Source: Haloferula sp. BvORR071 (GTDB lineage Bacteria > Verrucomicrobiota > Verrucomicrobiia > Verrucomicrobiales > Akkermansiaceae). From it: 64,000 nucleotides of DNA. Within the stretch, counting starts at the first letter, position 1; each line of letters opens with the position of its first letter. The stretch is from assembly GCF_000739615.1 (NCBI RefSeq), contig NZ_BATP01000022.1, positions 1 to 64,000 on the forward strand. The letters are read 5' to 3'. Below the pieces are notes generated by a model, which worked only from the letters and a program-made list of their open reading frames with translations, was not told where the DNA came from and ran no database searches. Of this stretch, positions 17,332-26,064 are shown piece by piece. The translations under genes were made by a program, and so were the position numbers.

Positions 17332-18725
17332 TGCAAGAATCAGGTCCAGAGCCGTTTGAGCAGCTATTCGAGCAGATGCTTGAAGGTGGGATGGACGATG
17401 CTGCGCGGGCGGAATTGATCGCGATGCTCAAGGCGGATCCAGTTCTGAGGAAGGAAGCGATCCAGCAGCTCCGGCTGAGTGCGGCACTGGAGCACCTACC
17501 CGGCGCTGCTGACGACGAACGATTCGTGCGGGTAGTGACCGAACATGTCTTCCAGTTGGGCAACGAGAAGGAGGACGCATTTGTGGCGAAAGTCATCGCC
17601 CAAGTACCAGCACGCCGGAAGAACCACCGCCGGCCTCTGGCGGTAGCGGCGCTGGTGCTTGTATCGGCCGTAGCGGGCCTTTTGATCGCAAAACCGGGCC
17701 AAAAAAGCCCGGTTCTGGCCCGGCTCGTGGCCATCGACAACCAAGGCCGCATCATCTCGACCCAAGAGGTCCACCAAGGCTTCAAGCAGGACGCCAAGGA
17801 GGGACTCTACCGGCTCGACTTCAATAATGGCGCCGTCGTCGCGATCGAAGGTCCCGCCAAGTTCGAGGTGGTCTCCGCTGCGGTCATGCGGCTGGCGAGT
17901 GGCAAGCTGAACGCATGGTGCCCCGAGACCGCCCACGGCTTCCAAGTGCTCACGGCGAATGCCAAGGTCACGGATCTGGGAACTTCCTTCGGCGTCTCGA
18001 CCAGCGCGGATGGACATACGGACTTTGTCGTACTTGATGGCTTGATCGACGTCAGCCAGGGCAGCGTCACGCGCCGCGTAGCCAAGGGCGAGGCGCTGCG
18101 CACTGCTGGCAGCGGACTCCATCCCGTGGCCTTCCAGACGAATACATTCTCGCGGACTTGGCCGCTGGCGTCCGGCATCCTGTCGTCCAGCGGCTCCGTA
18201 AAGCCGGCACCGCCGGGCACAGCGGAGCAACTCGCGCTGCTGGAGGACGACAGCTCGGTGCTGGTGATTCCAGAAAGGCGCAGTGTGCCTTTCAAAAAGC
18301 CGCTGGAGGTGGAACTGGCAGCCCCGGGGGATATCTCGCTGGAGCACATGCCCCGGCGCCAGACCTTGCCCGCCCAGCCGGGGCTCAGGCTGAGAAGTTT
18401 CCTGATCCGCTACAATCCTGTGGGCCGCCCCACCGACGGCTTCCGCCGCTTCGAGGGCGAAGTCACCTTCGATCGCCCGGTCCTGGCGATTTGCGCCAGC
18501 GGGGCGGTGCTCGAGGCCAGTGATCCTACCTTTGCCACCGGCCCGTGGAGCCCCGCCGATGGTGAGATCGAATACCGGGGCATCGATCTCGACCAACCCG
18601 AAAGCCGCGCCGACCGGGTGACTCTTTCGGAAGACCGCAAAACGGTCAGCATCATCTTCAACGCCGGGGCATCCACGGACGACCTGCGGGTGATCGTGAC
18701 GGAAGGCGACGGAGCGGCCCTCTGA
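17331..18725 (+). CDS. FecR-domain membrane regulator
   Basis: The 464-residue protein starts at the ATG overlapping the sigma-factor stop. A cytoplasmic N-terminal part (about residues 1-95) is followed by a membrane helix near 102-121 (RPLAVAALVLVSAVAGLLIA), then a FecR domain (GIDV-type strands seen as LDFNNGAVVAIEGPAKFEV and VTDLGTSFGVSTSADG). A further C-terminal domain of about 110 residues contains RFEGEVTFDRPVLAI and RGIDLDQPES, which resembles a module seen in some exported PEP-CTERM-type proteins; that comparison is from memory. FecR proteins hold or activate their sigma factor in response to an extracellular signal. The extra C-terminal domain is a candidate sensor. Confidence 0.85.
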   Translation: MQESGPEPFEQLFEQMLEGGMDDAARAELIAMLKADPVLRKEAIQQLRLSAALEHLPGAADDERFVRVVTEHVFQLGNEKEDAFVAKVIAQVPARRKNHRRPLAVAALVLVSAVAGLLIAKPGQKSPVLARLVAIDNQGRIISTQEVHQGFKQDAKEGLYRLDFNNGAVVAIEGPAKFEVVSAAVMRLASGKLNAWCPETAHGFQVLTANAKVTDLGTSFGVSTSADGHTDFVVLDGLIDVSQGSVTRRVAKGEALRTAGSGLHPVAFQTNTFSRTWPLASGILSSSGSVKPAPPGTAEQLALLEDDSSVLVIPERRSVPFKKPLEVELAAPGDISLEHMPRRQTLPAQPGLRLRSFLIRYNPVGRPTDGFRRFEGEVTFDRPVLAICASGAVLEASDPTFATGPWSPADGEIEYRGIDLDQPESRADRVTLSEDRKTVSIIFNAGASTDDLRVIVTEGDGAAL

Positions 18726-18886
18726 TTGCTGTTTTTTTGAATGCGGGGGTTGCCATTGTCCCCGGGGAGATTTCACAAGGTCGCCACAAGAATAAGACAA
18801 TGAAGGTCTCTGACTTGTCTTGAGCAGATGAACAGCAAAAGGACAATTGCACAATGCACATTATCTTTCCGGGAAAATTTAACAAT

Positions 18887-18970
18887 CCCGCCAAAAATAA
18901 TTAATGGAAATTGGAAAATATAATTCTTGCGGCGAGTGAAAACCACAGCACCTTGAGCCCGCCAAAAATA
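18887..18970 (+). repeat. Pair of 13-base direct repeats upstream of the orphan gene
   Basis: CCCGCCAAAAATA occurs at 18887-18899 and again at 18958-18970, the second copy ending on the A of the downstream start codon. The stretch 18770-18969 between fecR and the next gene is clearly richer in A and T than its surroundings. It holds no gene and probably carries the promoter of the orphan gene. Confidence 0.6.
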
Positions 18971-19506
18971 TGGACAAGATCCCATCCGAAACCATGGCCG
19001 AAGTTCTTGAACTCCGGAAAAAGAACGGCCTCGAAGCGACTGAAGCCGCTGTTTATTCCGACCTCGAGAAGTCGAAGTGCAAATGGACATTGAGCGACAC
19101 GCCGCGCTATCGCCGTGCAGGGGCCTCTCCGATCTGGGTGTCCGGCAAGTATCTTTCCTCCTATGGAACCTGTCCCGCGAGCGGCGAGTCCGACGAAAAG
19201 GGCAGTAAGTCGCCGAAGGTCGCCAAGAGCTCTGCCCCCAAGGCAAGCGCCCCGGCAGCCGGCAAGCTGGACGAGAGTGTCTTCTACAAGGTGCTGCACG
19301 GCAAAGGATTCTCGGTGAAGATCACCCAAGACATGCTAACCGGCGAAATCCAGACCCAGATCCCCGAAGCGATTAAAAAGCTGGACTTGCAGTTTGGGAC
19401 GATCCCGGGAAATGCCTCTGGAATTCATGTGACGCAGACTTCTCCCCAGATCCAAGTGGCGATGCCCTTGGACAAGTTCTTGGAAGTCACCGGGATTCGC
19501 GCCTGA
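18970..19506 (+). CDS. Uncharacterised 178-residue protein
   Basis: No family is recognised. The N-terminal 75 residues are compact and charged (MDKIPSETMAEVLELRKKNG) with two cysteines. A lysine/serine/alanine-rich linker follows at about 80-97 (SPKVAKSSAPKASAPAAG), then a second small domain with FYKVLHGKGFSVKITQDMLT and an end at DKFLEVTGIRA. There is no signal peptide or membrane helix, so it is probably cytoplasmic. It stands as its own unit: an AT-rich upstream region with a direct repeat and a strong terminator just after the stop suggest a well-expressed monocistronic gene. Confidence 0.7.
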   Translation: MDKIPSETMAEVLELRKKNGLEATEAAVYSDLEKSKCKWTLSDTPRYRRAGASPIWVSGKYLSSYGTCPASGESDEKGSKSPKVAKSSAPKASAPAAGKLDESVFYKVLHGKGFSVKITQDMLTGEIQTQIPEAIKKLDLQFGTIPGNASGIHVTQTSPQIQVAMPLDKFLEVTGIRA

Positions 19507-19523
19507 GAATAGATTTGTCATAC

Positions 19524-19560
19524 ACGGGTGTGGGGCACAGCCCCACACCCGTATTTTTTT
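19524..19560 (+). terminator. Strong intrinsic terminator
   Basis: A perfect 12-bp stem (ACGGGTGTGGGG at 19524-19535 with its complement at 19541-19552) encloses the loop CACAG and is followed by A and seven T. It lies 18 bases after the stop of the orphan gene. This is the clearest rho-independent terminator in the window. Confidence 0.92.
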
Positions 19561-19927
19561 ATCGTAGAGCGATGTTCCTGAGGTGCATTTGAACATATTG
19601 ATAACTTCACCCCACCCATGACATGTCTTCAGAGAAATCCGTTATTGTCCGAATTTGGGAAAGTTGAGATGATCCAGTCCCAAAGGGAAGTGATTTAGAT
19701 TCAGTGGAAGTTTGACAGGAGGCCGATATCCGGCCGGGGGGAGTGATTTTCCATAGAGGCGAAAGCGGTCTGGAAAACCAAGCCAAACCCGAGTGCTTCA
19801 GCTCCGGCAGTTTCTTTAGAATTGCCCGGTCTGCACCAAGGTCCGTGCGGACGACCTTGCTGTCCCGATTGTGGATTGCCCGCGGGGGCGGCCCGCCCTA
19901 GCTTCCGCGCCCCGCCACCCATTCAAG
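19561..19927. other. Gene-free stretch before citramalate synthase
   Basis: No supportable coding region is seen in these 367 bases. The first 150 bases are relatively AT-rich and could hold the cimA promoter. A leader regulated by branched-chain amino acids would be plausible here, but no leader peptide or terminator/antiterminator pair was found. Confidence 0.4.
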
Positions 19928-21505
19928 ATGAGCGTTCTTTCCGACAAGCCGGTCCACCTTTACGACACCACCCTGCGCGATGGCACGCAGGGCGAGGGTT
20001 TCCAACTCTCCGTCTTCGACAAGCTTCGGATCGCCGAGCGGCTGGATGGCTTCGGGATCGATTACATCGAGGGCGGCTGGCCGGGCTCGAATCCGAAGGA
20101 CGTGGAGTTCTTCCAGGAAGCTAAGAAGCTGAAGCTGGGCCACGCCAAGCTCGCGGCCTTCGGTTCGACGCGGCGGATGAACACGCCGGTGGAAGAGGAT
20201 GCCCAGGTGCGCCTGCTGCTGGAAGCGGAGACACCGGTGGTGACGATCTTCGGCAAAAGCTGGGAGCTGCACGTGACCGAGGTGCTGCGGACCACGGTGG
20301 AGGAGAATATCGCGATGATCTACGACACCGTGGCTCATCTGAAGAAGAATGGCCGTGAGGTGATCTACGACGCCGAGCACTTCTTCGATGGCTACAAGGA
20401 CGCCCCACAACACGCACTGAACACGCTGAAGGCAGCGGCGGAAGGCGGTGCCTCCTGCCTCGTGCTATGTGACACCAATGGCGGCACGCTGCCAGCGGAG
20501 GTGATGGAGATCTGCGCCGAGGTGCAGAAGGCGATCCCCGGGGTGCCGGTGGGCATCCACACCCACAATGACTGCGAGCTGGGCGTGGCAAACGCGGTGG
20601 CCGCAGTGCAGGCCGGCGCGGTGCAAGTCCAAGGAACGATCAACGGCTACGGCGAGCGCACGGGCAACTGCAACCTGACCTCGGTGATCCCGATCCTACA
20701 GCTCAAGATGGGCCTGAAGGTGATCGGCGAGCTGGAGAAGCTACAGGATCTGTCGTATTTCGTGGATGACGTCTCGAACAACCCGCACTTTGCACGCGCC
20801 GCTTTCGTCGGCCGCACGGCCTTCGCCCACAAGGGCGGGATGCACGTGAATGCGGTGCAGAAGCTGGCGCGCAGCTATGAGCACATCGAGCCGGGTGCGG
20901 TGGGCAACGAGCAGAACATCCTCGTGTCCGAGCTCAGCGGGCAATCGAACATTTTGATGAAGGCCGAGCAGGTGGGGCTGGCGCTGGAAAAGGGCTCCGC
21001 CGAAGCGAAAGCGGTGCTGCAGACGGTCAAGGACCGTGAGAACGAAGGCTATTCCTATGAGGCAGCTGGCGGCTCGCTGGAACTGCTGATCCGGCGCGAG
21101 TTGGGGAACTACGAGAAGCCTTTCGAGCTGAAGGAGTATCACACGTCCTTCCGCCAGTATCGCGACGGCCACAACCCGGTGTGCGAGGCGACCGTGAAGC
21201 TGTACGTCGGCGAGGTGCCAGAATACACCGTGGCCGAAGGCCATGGGGTGGTGAACGCCTTGGACAAGGCCCTGCGAGCGGCGCTGCGGCCCTTCTACCC
21301 GGAGATCTCGGATGTGACGCTGGTGGACTACAAGGTGCGGATCATCGATGGCCATGATGCCACCGCGGCGAAGACGCGGGTGCTGATCGTTTCCAGCGAT
21401 GGCAAGGAGAACTGGGGCACCGTCGGCGTTTCGGAGAACATCATCGAGGCGTCGTGGATTGCCTTGGTGGATGGAATCGACTTGTTCCTGCAGCGGAGGA
21501 AGTAA
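19928..21505 (+). CDS. cimA: (R)-citramalate synthase
   Basis: The 525-residue enzyme condenses pyruvate and acetyl-CoA to citramalate, entering the threonine-independent route to 2-oxobutyrate and isoleucine. The catalytic TIM barrel opens with LYDTTLRDGTQGEGFQLS. The metal-binding HTHNDCELGVANAVAA lies near residue 215 and GTINGYGERTGNCNL near 237. The barrel start (HLYDTTLRDG with DKLRIAERLDGFGIDYIEGG) and the length match the citramalate synthase branch rather than 2-isopropylmalate synthase. The C-terminal regulatory domain (from about residue 410) is complete, so feedback control by isoleucine is likely. A TTG at 19871 is open but the ATG at 19928 is preferred. Confidence 0.92.
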   Translation: MSVLSDKPVHLYDTTLRDGTQGEGFQLSVFDKLRIAERLDGFGIDYIEGGWPGSNPKDVEFFQEAKKLKLGHAKLAAFGSTRRMNTPVEEDAQVRLLLEAETPVVTIFGKSWELHVTEVLRTTVEENIAMIYDTVAHLKKNGREVIYDAEHFFDGYKDAPQHALNTLKAAAEGGASCLVLCDTNGGTLPAEVMEICAEVQKAIPGVPVGIHTHNDCELGVANAVAAVQAGAVQVQGTINGYGERTGNCNLTSVIPILQLKMGLKVIGELEKLQDLSYFVDDVSNNPHFARAAFVGRTAFAHKGGMHVNAVQKLARSYEHIEPGAVGNEQNILVSELSGQSNILMKAEQVGLALEKGSAEAKAVLQTVKDRENEGYSYEAAGGSLELLIRRELGNYEKPFELKEYHTSFRQYRDGHNPVCEATVKLYVGEVPEYTVAEGHGVVNALDKALRAALRPFYPEISDVTLVDYKVRIIDGHDATAAKTRVLIVSSDGKENWGTVGVSENIIEASWIALVDGIDLFLQRRK

Positions 21506-21621
21506 GGGACCTTCCCTCTGGTGCTTCACCGCAGCGAGCCCGCTCGCACAAGCGGCAGATGCCTGTGCGGCGTCGGCCATGCGGGCTGTTAGAGAAGCCG
21601 GCGCGATCCGAGCGGCCCCAG

Positions 21622-22854
21622 TCAGTTGCCGTCGGGCTTGGCGGCGTCTTTGTTCGGGCTGGCAGGGACTTTGAAGTCCTCGGGCTTGTCCGGCTTGGCA
21701 GGATTGAAAGGCTTGGCGTCCGGACGGATGTGGGAAGCCAGTTCGGGACACTCCTTGCGCAGGCCTTCGACGACGCAGCGGGCAAGTTCGTAGCTGCCGT
21801 AGTTGTTGTGATGGGTGCCGTCCTGGAAGGCGAGGTCGAGCTTCGGGCCAAGGGCCTGATAGAGGACGCGGCTCATGGCGTGGAGGTCGATAAGGGGCAC
21901 CTTGAGTTCCTTGGCAACGGAGCGCACAGCATCGGGGTAGCCACCGAGGGTGTCCTTCTCGACGCCGCCCTTCCGCTCCATGGAAGTGACGAGCACCGGG
22001 GTCGCACCGGCCTTGCGGACATCGGCGGCGATGGTGAGGAGGTTCTTGCGGTAGGTCTCCAGGGCATCGGGCGCCTTGTCCTTCATGTCGTTGTGGCCGA
22101 ACTGGACCAGGACGTAGTCGCCCTTCTTGAGATTGCGTTCGACCTTGGCGATGCGCTTGGCAGAGAGGGAGCTCTTGATCGACTCGCCGGACTCGGCGTA
22201 GTTCGCGACGCTGACCCCGGCATCAAGGAAGCGGGTCAGCATCTGGCCCCAGGAGTTCCAGGGCTCATTCGGTTGATCGGTGACAGTGGAGTCGCCGATC
22301 ACATAGATCACTGGCACGGTGACCGCGCGAATCTGCATGGAGTCGATGCCAGGCTGCGGGCCATTGAACTCAAGGGTTAGCTTGTTGTCCCAATGGAGGT
22401 AGGGCTTCTCGCGGTCCTTGAGGCGCACGCTATCGCTGCCGGAGATAAGAGGACGGCGGACGTTCACCGTGAACTTCTCGGTGCGGGTCTTGCCCGCGGG
22501 CACCTGGATGCCTTCAAGCATCAGGCGGCGGCACTCGGCTTTCACGGTGGTATCGGTGGCGCGGTCCTTCGCGCCGAGCGTGAGGGTGATCTCGTAGTCG
22601 CCTTCCGGGACTTCGAGGGAGAAGTGGCAGCCACCACTGCTGGTGATGGCGTCGACCAAGTCATCGGGCTTGCCTGCCAGCTCGAAGCCGTAGGGCTGGG
22701 CCGCGGTGAAGCGGGTGGCGGCGGTAACCTGGGTGTGGCCGGCGGCCGGAGGATTGGTGCCGAAGTCGAATTGCCAAGGGCCGCTGCCAGTCTCCGCGAA
22801 ACCGAGTGAGGGAAGGAGGCAGATCGAGAGGGGCAGCAGGCGGCGCAGGCGCAT
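21622..22854 (-). CDS. Secreted rhamnogalacturonan-acetylesterase-like SGNH hydrolase with N-terminal extra domain
   Basis: The 410-residue product has a Sec signal peptide (RRLLPLSICLLPSLGFA). A beta-rich N-terminal domain of about 150 residues (FDFGTNPPAAGHTQVTAATR) is followed by an SGNH/GDSL esterase domain: nucleophile serine in VIGDSTVTDQPNEPWNSWGQ near residue 185, oxyanion residues in VQFGHND, and the DxxH pair in QDGTHHNNYGSYELA. This arrangement is that of rhamnogalacturonan acetylesterases, which remove acetyl groups from pectin backbones. The C-terminal tail is proline- and lysine-rich. It is divergent from a second esterase of the same family, 85 bases away, which suggests shared control and a role in plant or algal polysaccharide use. 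Confidence 0.88.
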   Translation of the reverse strand: MRLRRLLPLSICLLPSLGFAETGSGPWQFDFGTNPPAAGHTQVTAATRFTAAQPYGFELAGKPDDLVDAITSSGGCHFSLEVPEGDYEITLTLGAKDRATDTTVKAECRRLMLEGIQVPAGKTRTEKFTVNVRRPLISGSDSVRLKDREKPYLHWDNKLTLEFNGPQPGIDSMQIRAVTVPVIYVIGDSTVTDQPNEPWNSWGQMLTRFLDAGVSVANYAESGESIKSSLSAKRIAKVERNLKKGDYVLVQFGHNDMKDKAPDALETYRKNLLTIAADVRKAGATPVLVTSMERKGGVEKDTLGGYPDAVRSVAKELKVPLIDLHAMSRVLYQALGPKLDLAFQDGTHHNNYGSYELARCVVEGLRKECPELASHIRPDAKPFNPAKPDKPEDFKVPASPNKDAAKPDGN

Positions 22855-22939
22855 GGCGGGAGGATGCCACAGGATCGCCGCTTGTCGCTCACCCGAACGG
22901 GGCATCGGGTTGCGACCCCGCTTGCGATAGTATAGACGC

Positions 22940-23764
22940 ATGTTCATGGCTCGTGGATCTTCGCTCCGGGTGGGTGTGGCTTTCGCCGCACTGATGTTCT
23001 CGCCGCTATGTTTCGCCCAGGATGATCGGCCGGTGGTGAAGGATAACGAGCTGCCAGCGGATGCGACGGCGAGCAAGAGCCTGCCGGTGCTTTGGATCGC
23101 GGGAGACTCGACGGTGCGCAACAACAGCGGCGAGATGCGCGGCTGGGGCGACGAGATCGGCGCCTTGATGGATCCGAAGAAAATCCAGGTGATGAACCGC
23201 GCGATCGGCGGACGCTCATCGCGGACTTTCTACAACGAAGGACGCTGGGAGAAGATGCTGGCGGAGATGAAGAAGGGCGACATCGTGCTGGTCCAGTTCG
23301 GACACAACGATGTGGGGGCACTGGATGCACCGGGAAAGTTCCGTGGCTCAATCAAGGGCCTGGGCGAGGAGACGCAGCAGGTGAAGAAGCCCGATGGCAG
23401 CACAGAGACGGTGCATAGCTACGGCTGGTATCTGCGGCAGTATGCGAAGAGCGCGAAGGCAAAAGGCACGACGGTGGTGCTGTGCTCGCCGGTCCCGCAC
23501 AAGAAATTCGACCGCGAGGGCAAGTTCGTCCCGGATTGGGCAGAGTGGCGTGGCTGGGTGAAGGCCACCGCGGAGGCCGAGGGCGTGGAGTATCTGGATC
23601 TAGCGGAGGCCGTGGGTAAGAAGTATGCGGCGATGCCCGCGACGGAGGTGGAGGGATTCTTCGCCGACAAGGGGACGCACACCAATCCAGAGGGCGCGAA
23701 GTTCAATGCGAAGTGCGTGGTGGAAGGTTTGGGAGGAGTGCTGGGGAAGTATGAGGTGAAGTGA
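22940..23764 (+). CDS. Secreted rhamnogalacturonan-acetylesterase-like SGNH hydrolase
   Basis: The 274-residue product has a signal peptide (GVAFAALMFSPLCFA) and a single SGNH domain: WIAGDSTVRNNSGEMRGWGD with the nucleophile, NRAIGGRSSRTF, VQFGHNDVGALD, and FFADKGTHTNPEGA with the catalytic Asp/His. It lacks the extra N-terminal domain of its divergent neighbour. The predicted reaction is deacetylation of a pectin-like or other acetylated polysaccharide outside the cell. A second ATG at 22946 is equally possible. Confidence 0.9.
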   Translation: MFMARGSSLRVGVAFAALMFSPLCFAQDDRPVVKDNELPADATASKSLPVLWIAGDSTVRNNSGEMRGWGDEIGALMDPKKIQVMNRAIGGRSSRTFYNEGRWEKMLAEMKKGDIVLVQFGHNDVGALDAPGKFRGSIKGLGEETQQVKKPDGSTETVHSYGWYLRQYAKSAKAKGTTVVLCSPVPHKKFDREGKFVPDWAEWRGWVKATAEAEGVEYLDLAEAVGKKYAAMPATEVEGFFADKGTHTNPEGAKFNAKCVVEGLGGVLGKYEVK

Positions 23765-23794
23765 GATCGGGGCGCACTCCGATCAACTTCGGCC

Positions 23795-24244
23795 TTGAGC
23801 GCGAAGCGGAAGTTTCGATTGTTTGAAGCCGTGGCTTCCTGGCGTCTGTTCCTTGGACTGATACTACCGCTCTCTCTTGCGGGGTGCGCCGCCGGAACAG
23901 GTGGCGATAAACGCCCGATCTTGCGTTTCTACGAGCAGGCATTGAAGCGTTCCCGCATCGGGGACAGGCGTACGCCGGTGGACTTCTCGGGCTTGCAGGT
24001 CGAGTCGGGCTCCCTGCCGGGGTGCCCGCGGTACCCTGATTTTGAGGAGAGCAGCCTGGTGATCAGCGATTCGGATCCAGCCGAGCGCGAGGCCGTGGTA
24101 GTGATTGTGAACCCGCGGGTGAGTGGCTCGTTCTTGGATCCGTCGGTCAAGGACGAGGAGTATCTGAGGGAGATGAAGGAAGAAGAGGAGAAGGCGCTAC
24201 GCAACAGCCGCTATACCGGGGTGTATCTGCTACCGAGGAAGTGA
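23795..24244 (+). CDS. Putative lipoprotein of unknown function
   Basis: The product of about 149 residues has a hydrophobic N-terminal stretch ending in the lipobox LAGC (LFLGLILPLSLAGCAAG), so it is probably lipid-anchored to a membrane. The rest is short, with a run of acidic and lysine residues near the C-terminus (REMKEEEEKALRNSRY). No family is recognised. It starts at TTG 23795 or possibly GTG 23831, 30 bases or more after the esterase gene, and could belong to the same transcript. Confidence 0.6.
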   Translation: MSAKRKFRLFEAVASWRLFLGLILPLSLAGCAAGTGGDKRPILRFYEQALKRSRIGDRRTPVDFSGLQVESGSLPGCPRYPDFEESSLVISDSDPAEREAVVVIVNPRVSGSFLDPSVKDEEYLREMKEEEEKALRNSRYTGVYLLPRK

Positions 24245-24266
24245 CTGGACGGGGTGGCAAGGCGAG

Positions 24267-25169
24267 CTACGGCACCTCCCGTACTTCGATGCGGCGGGCC
24301 TTGTAGATCATCTCGCCCTTGAGCTGGAGCTTGGATTCCGGCTCGAGGAAGTGGAGTTCATCAGTCCACCATTGCTTCTCGCTGGCCTGAATGAACATCA
24401 GCCGCCCGGGGGTGACGGGTTCGGTGCATTTGACCAGCTTGTGGTCGCCGAGGTCGGGATCGGGGCGGAATTCCTTTTTGTCGCGGTCGAAGCGCCAGAC
24501 GTGGGAGTCGGTGCCGAGGATGAGATCAGCGCCGCCGGGGACGGGACGGAGGTCGTGGCCGTCCTTGTCCGGCAATGGATAGCGGGCCTTCACCTCGAGG
24601 CTAGCGGGCACGCTGGGCTCGATGCCACAGGCGAGCAGCTCCTCGTAGCCCATCGCCCAGAGGGTCTTGCGGGAGTCATCCCAGACTAAGCCGTGGGCGG
24701 ATGGGAGTTCGATCGCGGCGAGCGGAGTCTCCGGCGTCTTCGAATCGAAGATCAGGAGCTTGTTGCCGTCCTTGCCAGTCGAGGAGGCGACCGCGATCAG
24801 GCCTCCGGGCAGGCTTTCGATAGTGTGGGCATTCGGGACCCGCGCCCACCAGAGAGCCTTGCCAGAAGGTATCTCGAGCAGCGCACAGCCTCCGGAGGAG
24901 GCGGAGACCAGCAGGCGGGTGCCGCCATCGATGGGCTTGCAGTCGTCGGTAGTTGCGAAGGCCGTCTTGAGTTTTTCGGGCAGGCCCTCGCAGTCTTTGG
25001 CGCGCCAAGACCAAACCTTTTTGGTTGCCCCCTCCCCTGCTCCGGCGGCGGCGGTGGGATCGATGCGATACACTTCAGCCCCACCACAGACGATGAGATG
25101 CTGTTGTTCGGCAGCGAGGACCGAACCGAAGGAGAAGAGCAGGCAGGCAAGAGTGGAGAAGGCGCGCAT
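24267..25169 (-). CDS. Exported beta-propeller-like protein, possibly DUF6528
   Basis: The 300-residue product has a signal peptide (STLACLLFSFGSVLAA) and repeats of the form aromatic-xx-hydrophobic with ASSTGKDGNKLLIFDSKT, which suggests a WD40/YVTN-like beta propeller. AEVYRIDPTA and HGLVWDDSRKTLWAMGYEEL are typical blade segments. It resembles proteins annotated as DUF6528, whose function is unknown; this match is from memory. It sits on the minus strand between a lipoprotein gene and a DUF1287 gene and converges on the lipoprotein gene. Confidence 0.65.
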   Translation of the reverse strand: MRAFSTLACLLFSFGSVLAAEQQHLIVCGGAEVYRIDPTAAAGAGEGATKKVWSWRAKDCEGLPEKLKTAFATTDDCKPIDGGTRLLVSASSGGCALLEIPSGKALWWARVPNAHTIESLPGGLIAVASSTGKDGNKLLIFDSKTPETPLAAIELPSAHGLVWDDSRKTLWAMGYEELLACGIEPSVPASLEVKARYPLPDKDGHDLRPVPGGADLILGTDSHVWRFDRDKKEFRPDPDLGDHKLVKCTEPVTPGRLMFIQASEKQWWTDELHFLEPESKLQLKGEMIYKARRIEVREVP

Positions 25170-25230
25170 GGCTTGCCGGGGGATACGTGGCGGAGCGGCA
25201 GGATGTTCAAGAGCGAAGCCGATGATTGAG

Positions 25231-25250
25231 ATTTCAAATCTGAAATTTGA
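25231..25250. repeat. Overlapping short palindromes upstream of the DUF1287 gene
   Basis: ATTTCA-AATC-TGAAAT is a perfect 6-4-6 dyad at 25231-25246. A second dyad, TCAAAT with ATTTGA at 25234-25250, shares its bases, so only one can form at a time. It is strongly AT-rich against its surroundings and lies about 40 bases before the coding start, so it may be an operator or a short dispersed intergenic repeat. Confidence 0.5.
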
Positions 25251-25290
25251 GGCTAGGAGCTTGAGGCACTATCGCACTCGATTCATCGCC

Positions 25291-25878
25291 ATGATGTCGC
25301 GACTCCTTCTCTTGTTGCCCTTGGTACTTTCGCTTTCACCGCTGCGCGCACAAGAGGCGACCAGCGGTGAGAAGATCGTAAGTGCCGCACGGAAGCAGGT
25401 GGGCGTGACCCTTATCTACGACGGCACTTACGTGACGCTTGACTATCCCGGCGGGGATGTTCCGCGCGAGCGCGGGGTCTGCACGGACGTGGTGATCCGT
25501 GCCCTGCGCGACGGACTGAGGCTGGATCTACAGAAGCTGGTGCATGAGGACATGCGGTCAAACTTCAGCGTGTATCCACGGAACTGGGGACTCTCCAAAC
25601 CGGACAAGAACATCGACCACCGGCGGGTGCCGAACTTGCAGGCTTTCTTCAAGCGACGCGGCTATGCCCTGCCCGTGACCAAAGAGGCGACCGACTTCAA
25701 GGCCGGCGACCTGGTGACCTGCACGGTGGCTGAGACTCAGCCGCACGTGATGATCGTGAGCGACAAGAAGACCGATGGCGGGGTGCCGCTGGTGATCCAC
25801 AACATCGGCTCCGGGGCGAAGGAAGAGGATGTCCTTTTCACCTTTCCTCTGACCGGACACTACCGCTGGAAAGATTAG
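25291..25878 (+). CDS. DUF1287 family exported protein
   Basis: From ATG 25291 (or 25294) the product has about 195 residues, with a signal peptide (RLLLLLPLVLSLSPLRAQ). The body carries the DUF1287 signature: RKQVGVTLIYDGTYV, RGVCTDVVIRALR, NFSVYPRNWGLSKPDKNIDH and RRVPNLQAFFKRRG. The cysteine of RGVCTDV and later histidines (HVMIVSDK, IHNIG) recall NlpC/P60-like folds, to which DUF1287 has been compared, but activity is unproven. Probably periplasmic, possibly acting on cell-wall material. Confidence 0.88.
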   Translation: MMSRLLLLLPLVLSLSPLRAQEATSGEKIVSAARKQVGVTLIYDGTYVTLDYPGGDVPRERGVCTDVVIRALRDGLRLDLQKLVHEDMRSNFSVYPRNWGLSKPDKNIDHRRVPNLQAFFKRRGYALPVTKEATDFKAGDLVTCTVAETQPHVMIVSDKKTDGGVPLVIHNIGSGAKEEDVLFTFPLTGHYRWKD

Positions 25879-26064
25879 GTAATGGAGGAAAGAAGACCTT
25901 GAAGACAGGCGTGCGCGGCGGAGCTTATCCGATCCGATATTGTCACCTGTAGATATTACTCATCTCTTGACCTTCAGGGGATAACAGCGCACAAAACGAG
26001 CGCTTCACTCACCTACCCGGCCTCGCCTTCACCCTTTATCTGCGCGGCCCTACTTCTCCCAGCC

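Noticed and set aside
17496-18854. Minus-strand open frame of 452 codons
   Set aside because: It is antisense to the FecR gene, whose domains and coupling to the sigma factor are clear.
20741-21751. Minus-strand open frame of 336 codons
   Set aside because: Antisense to cimA, with no recognisable motif.
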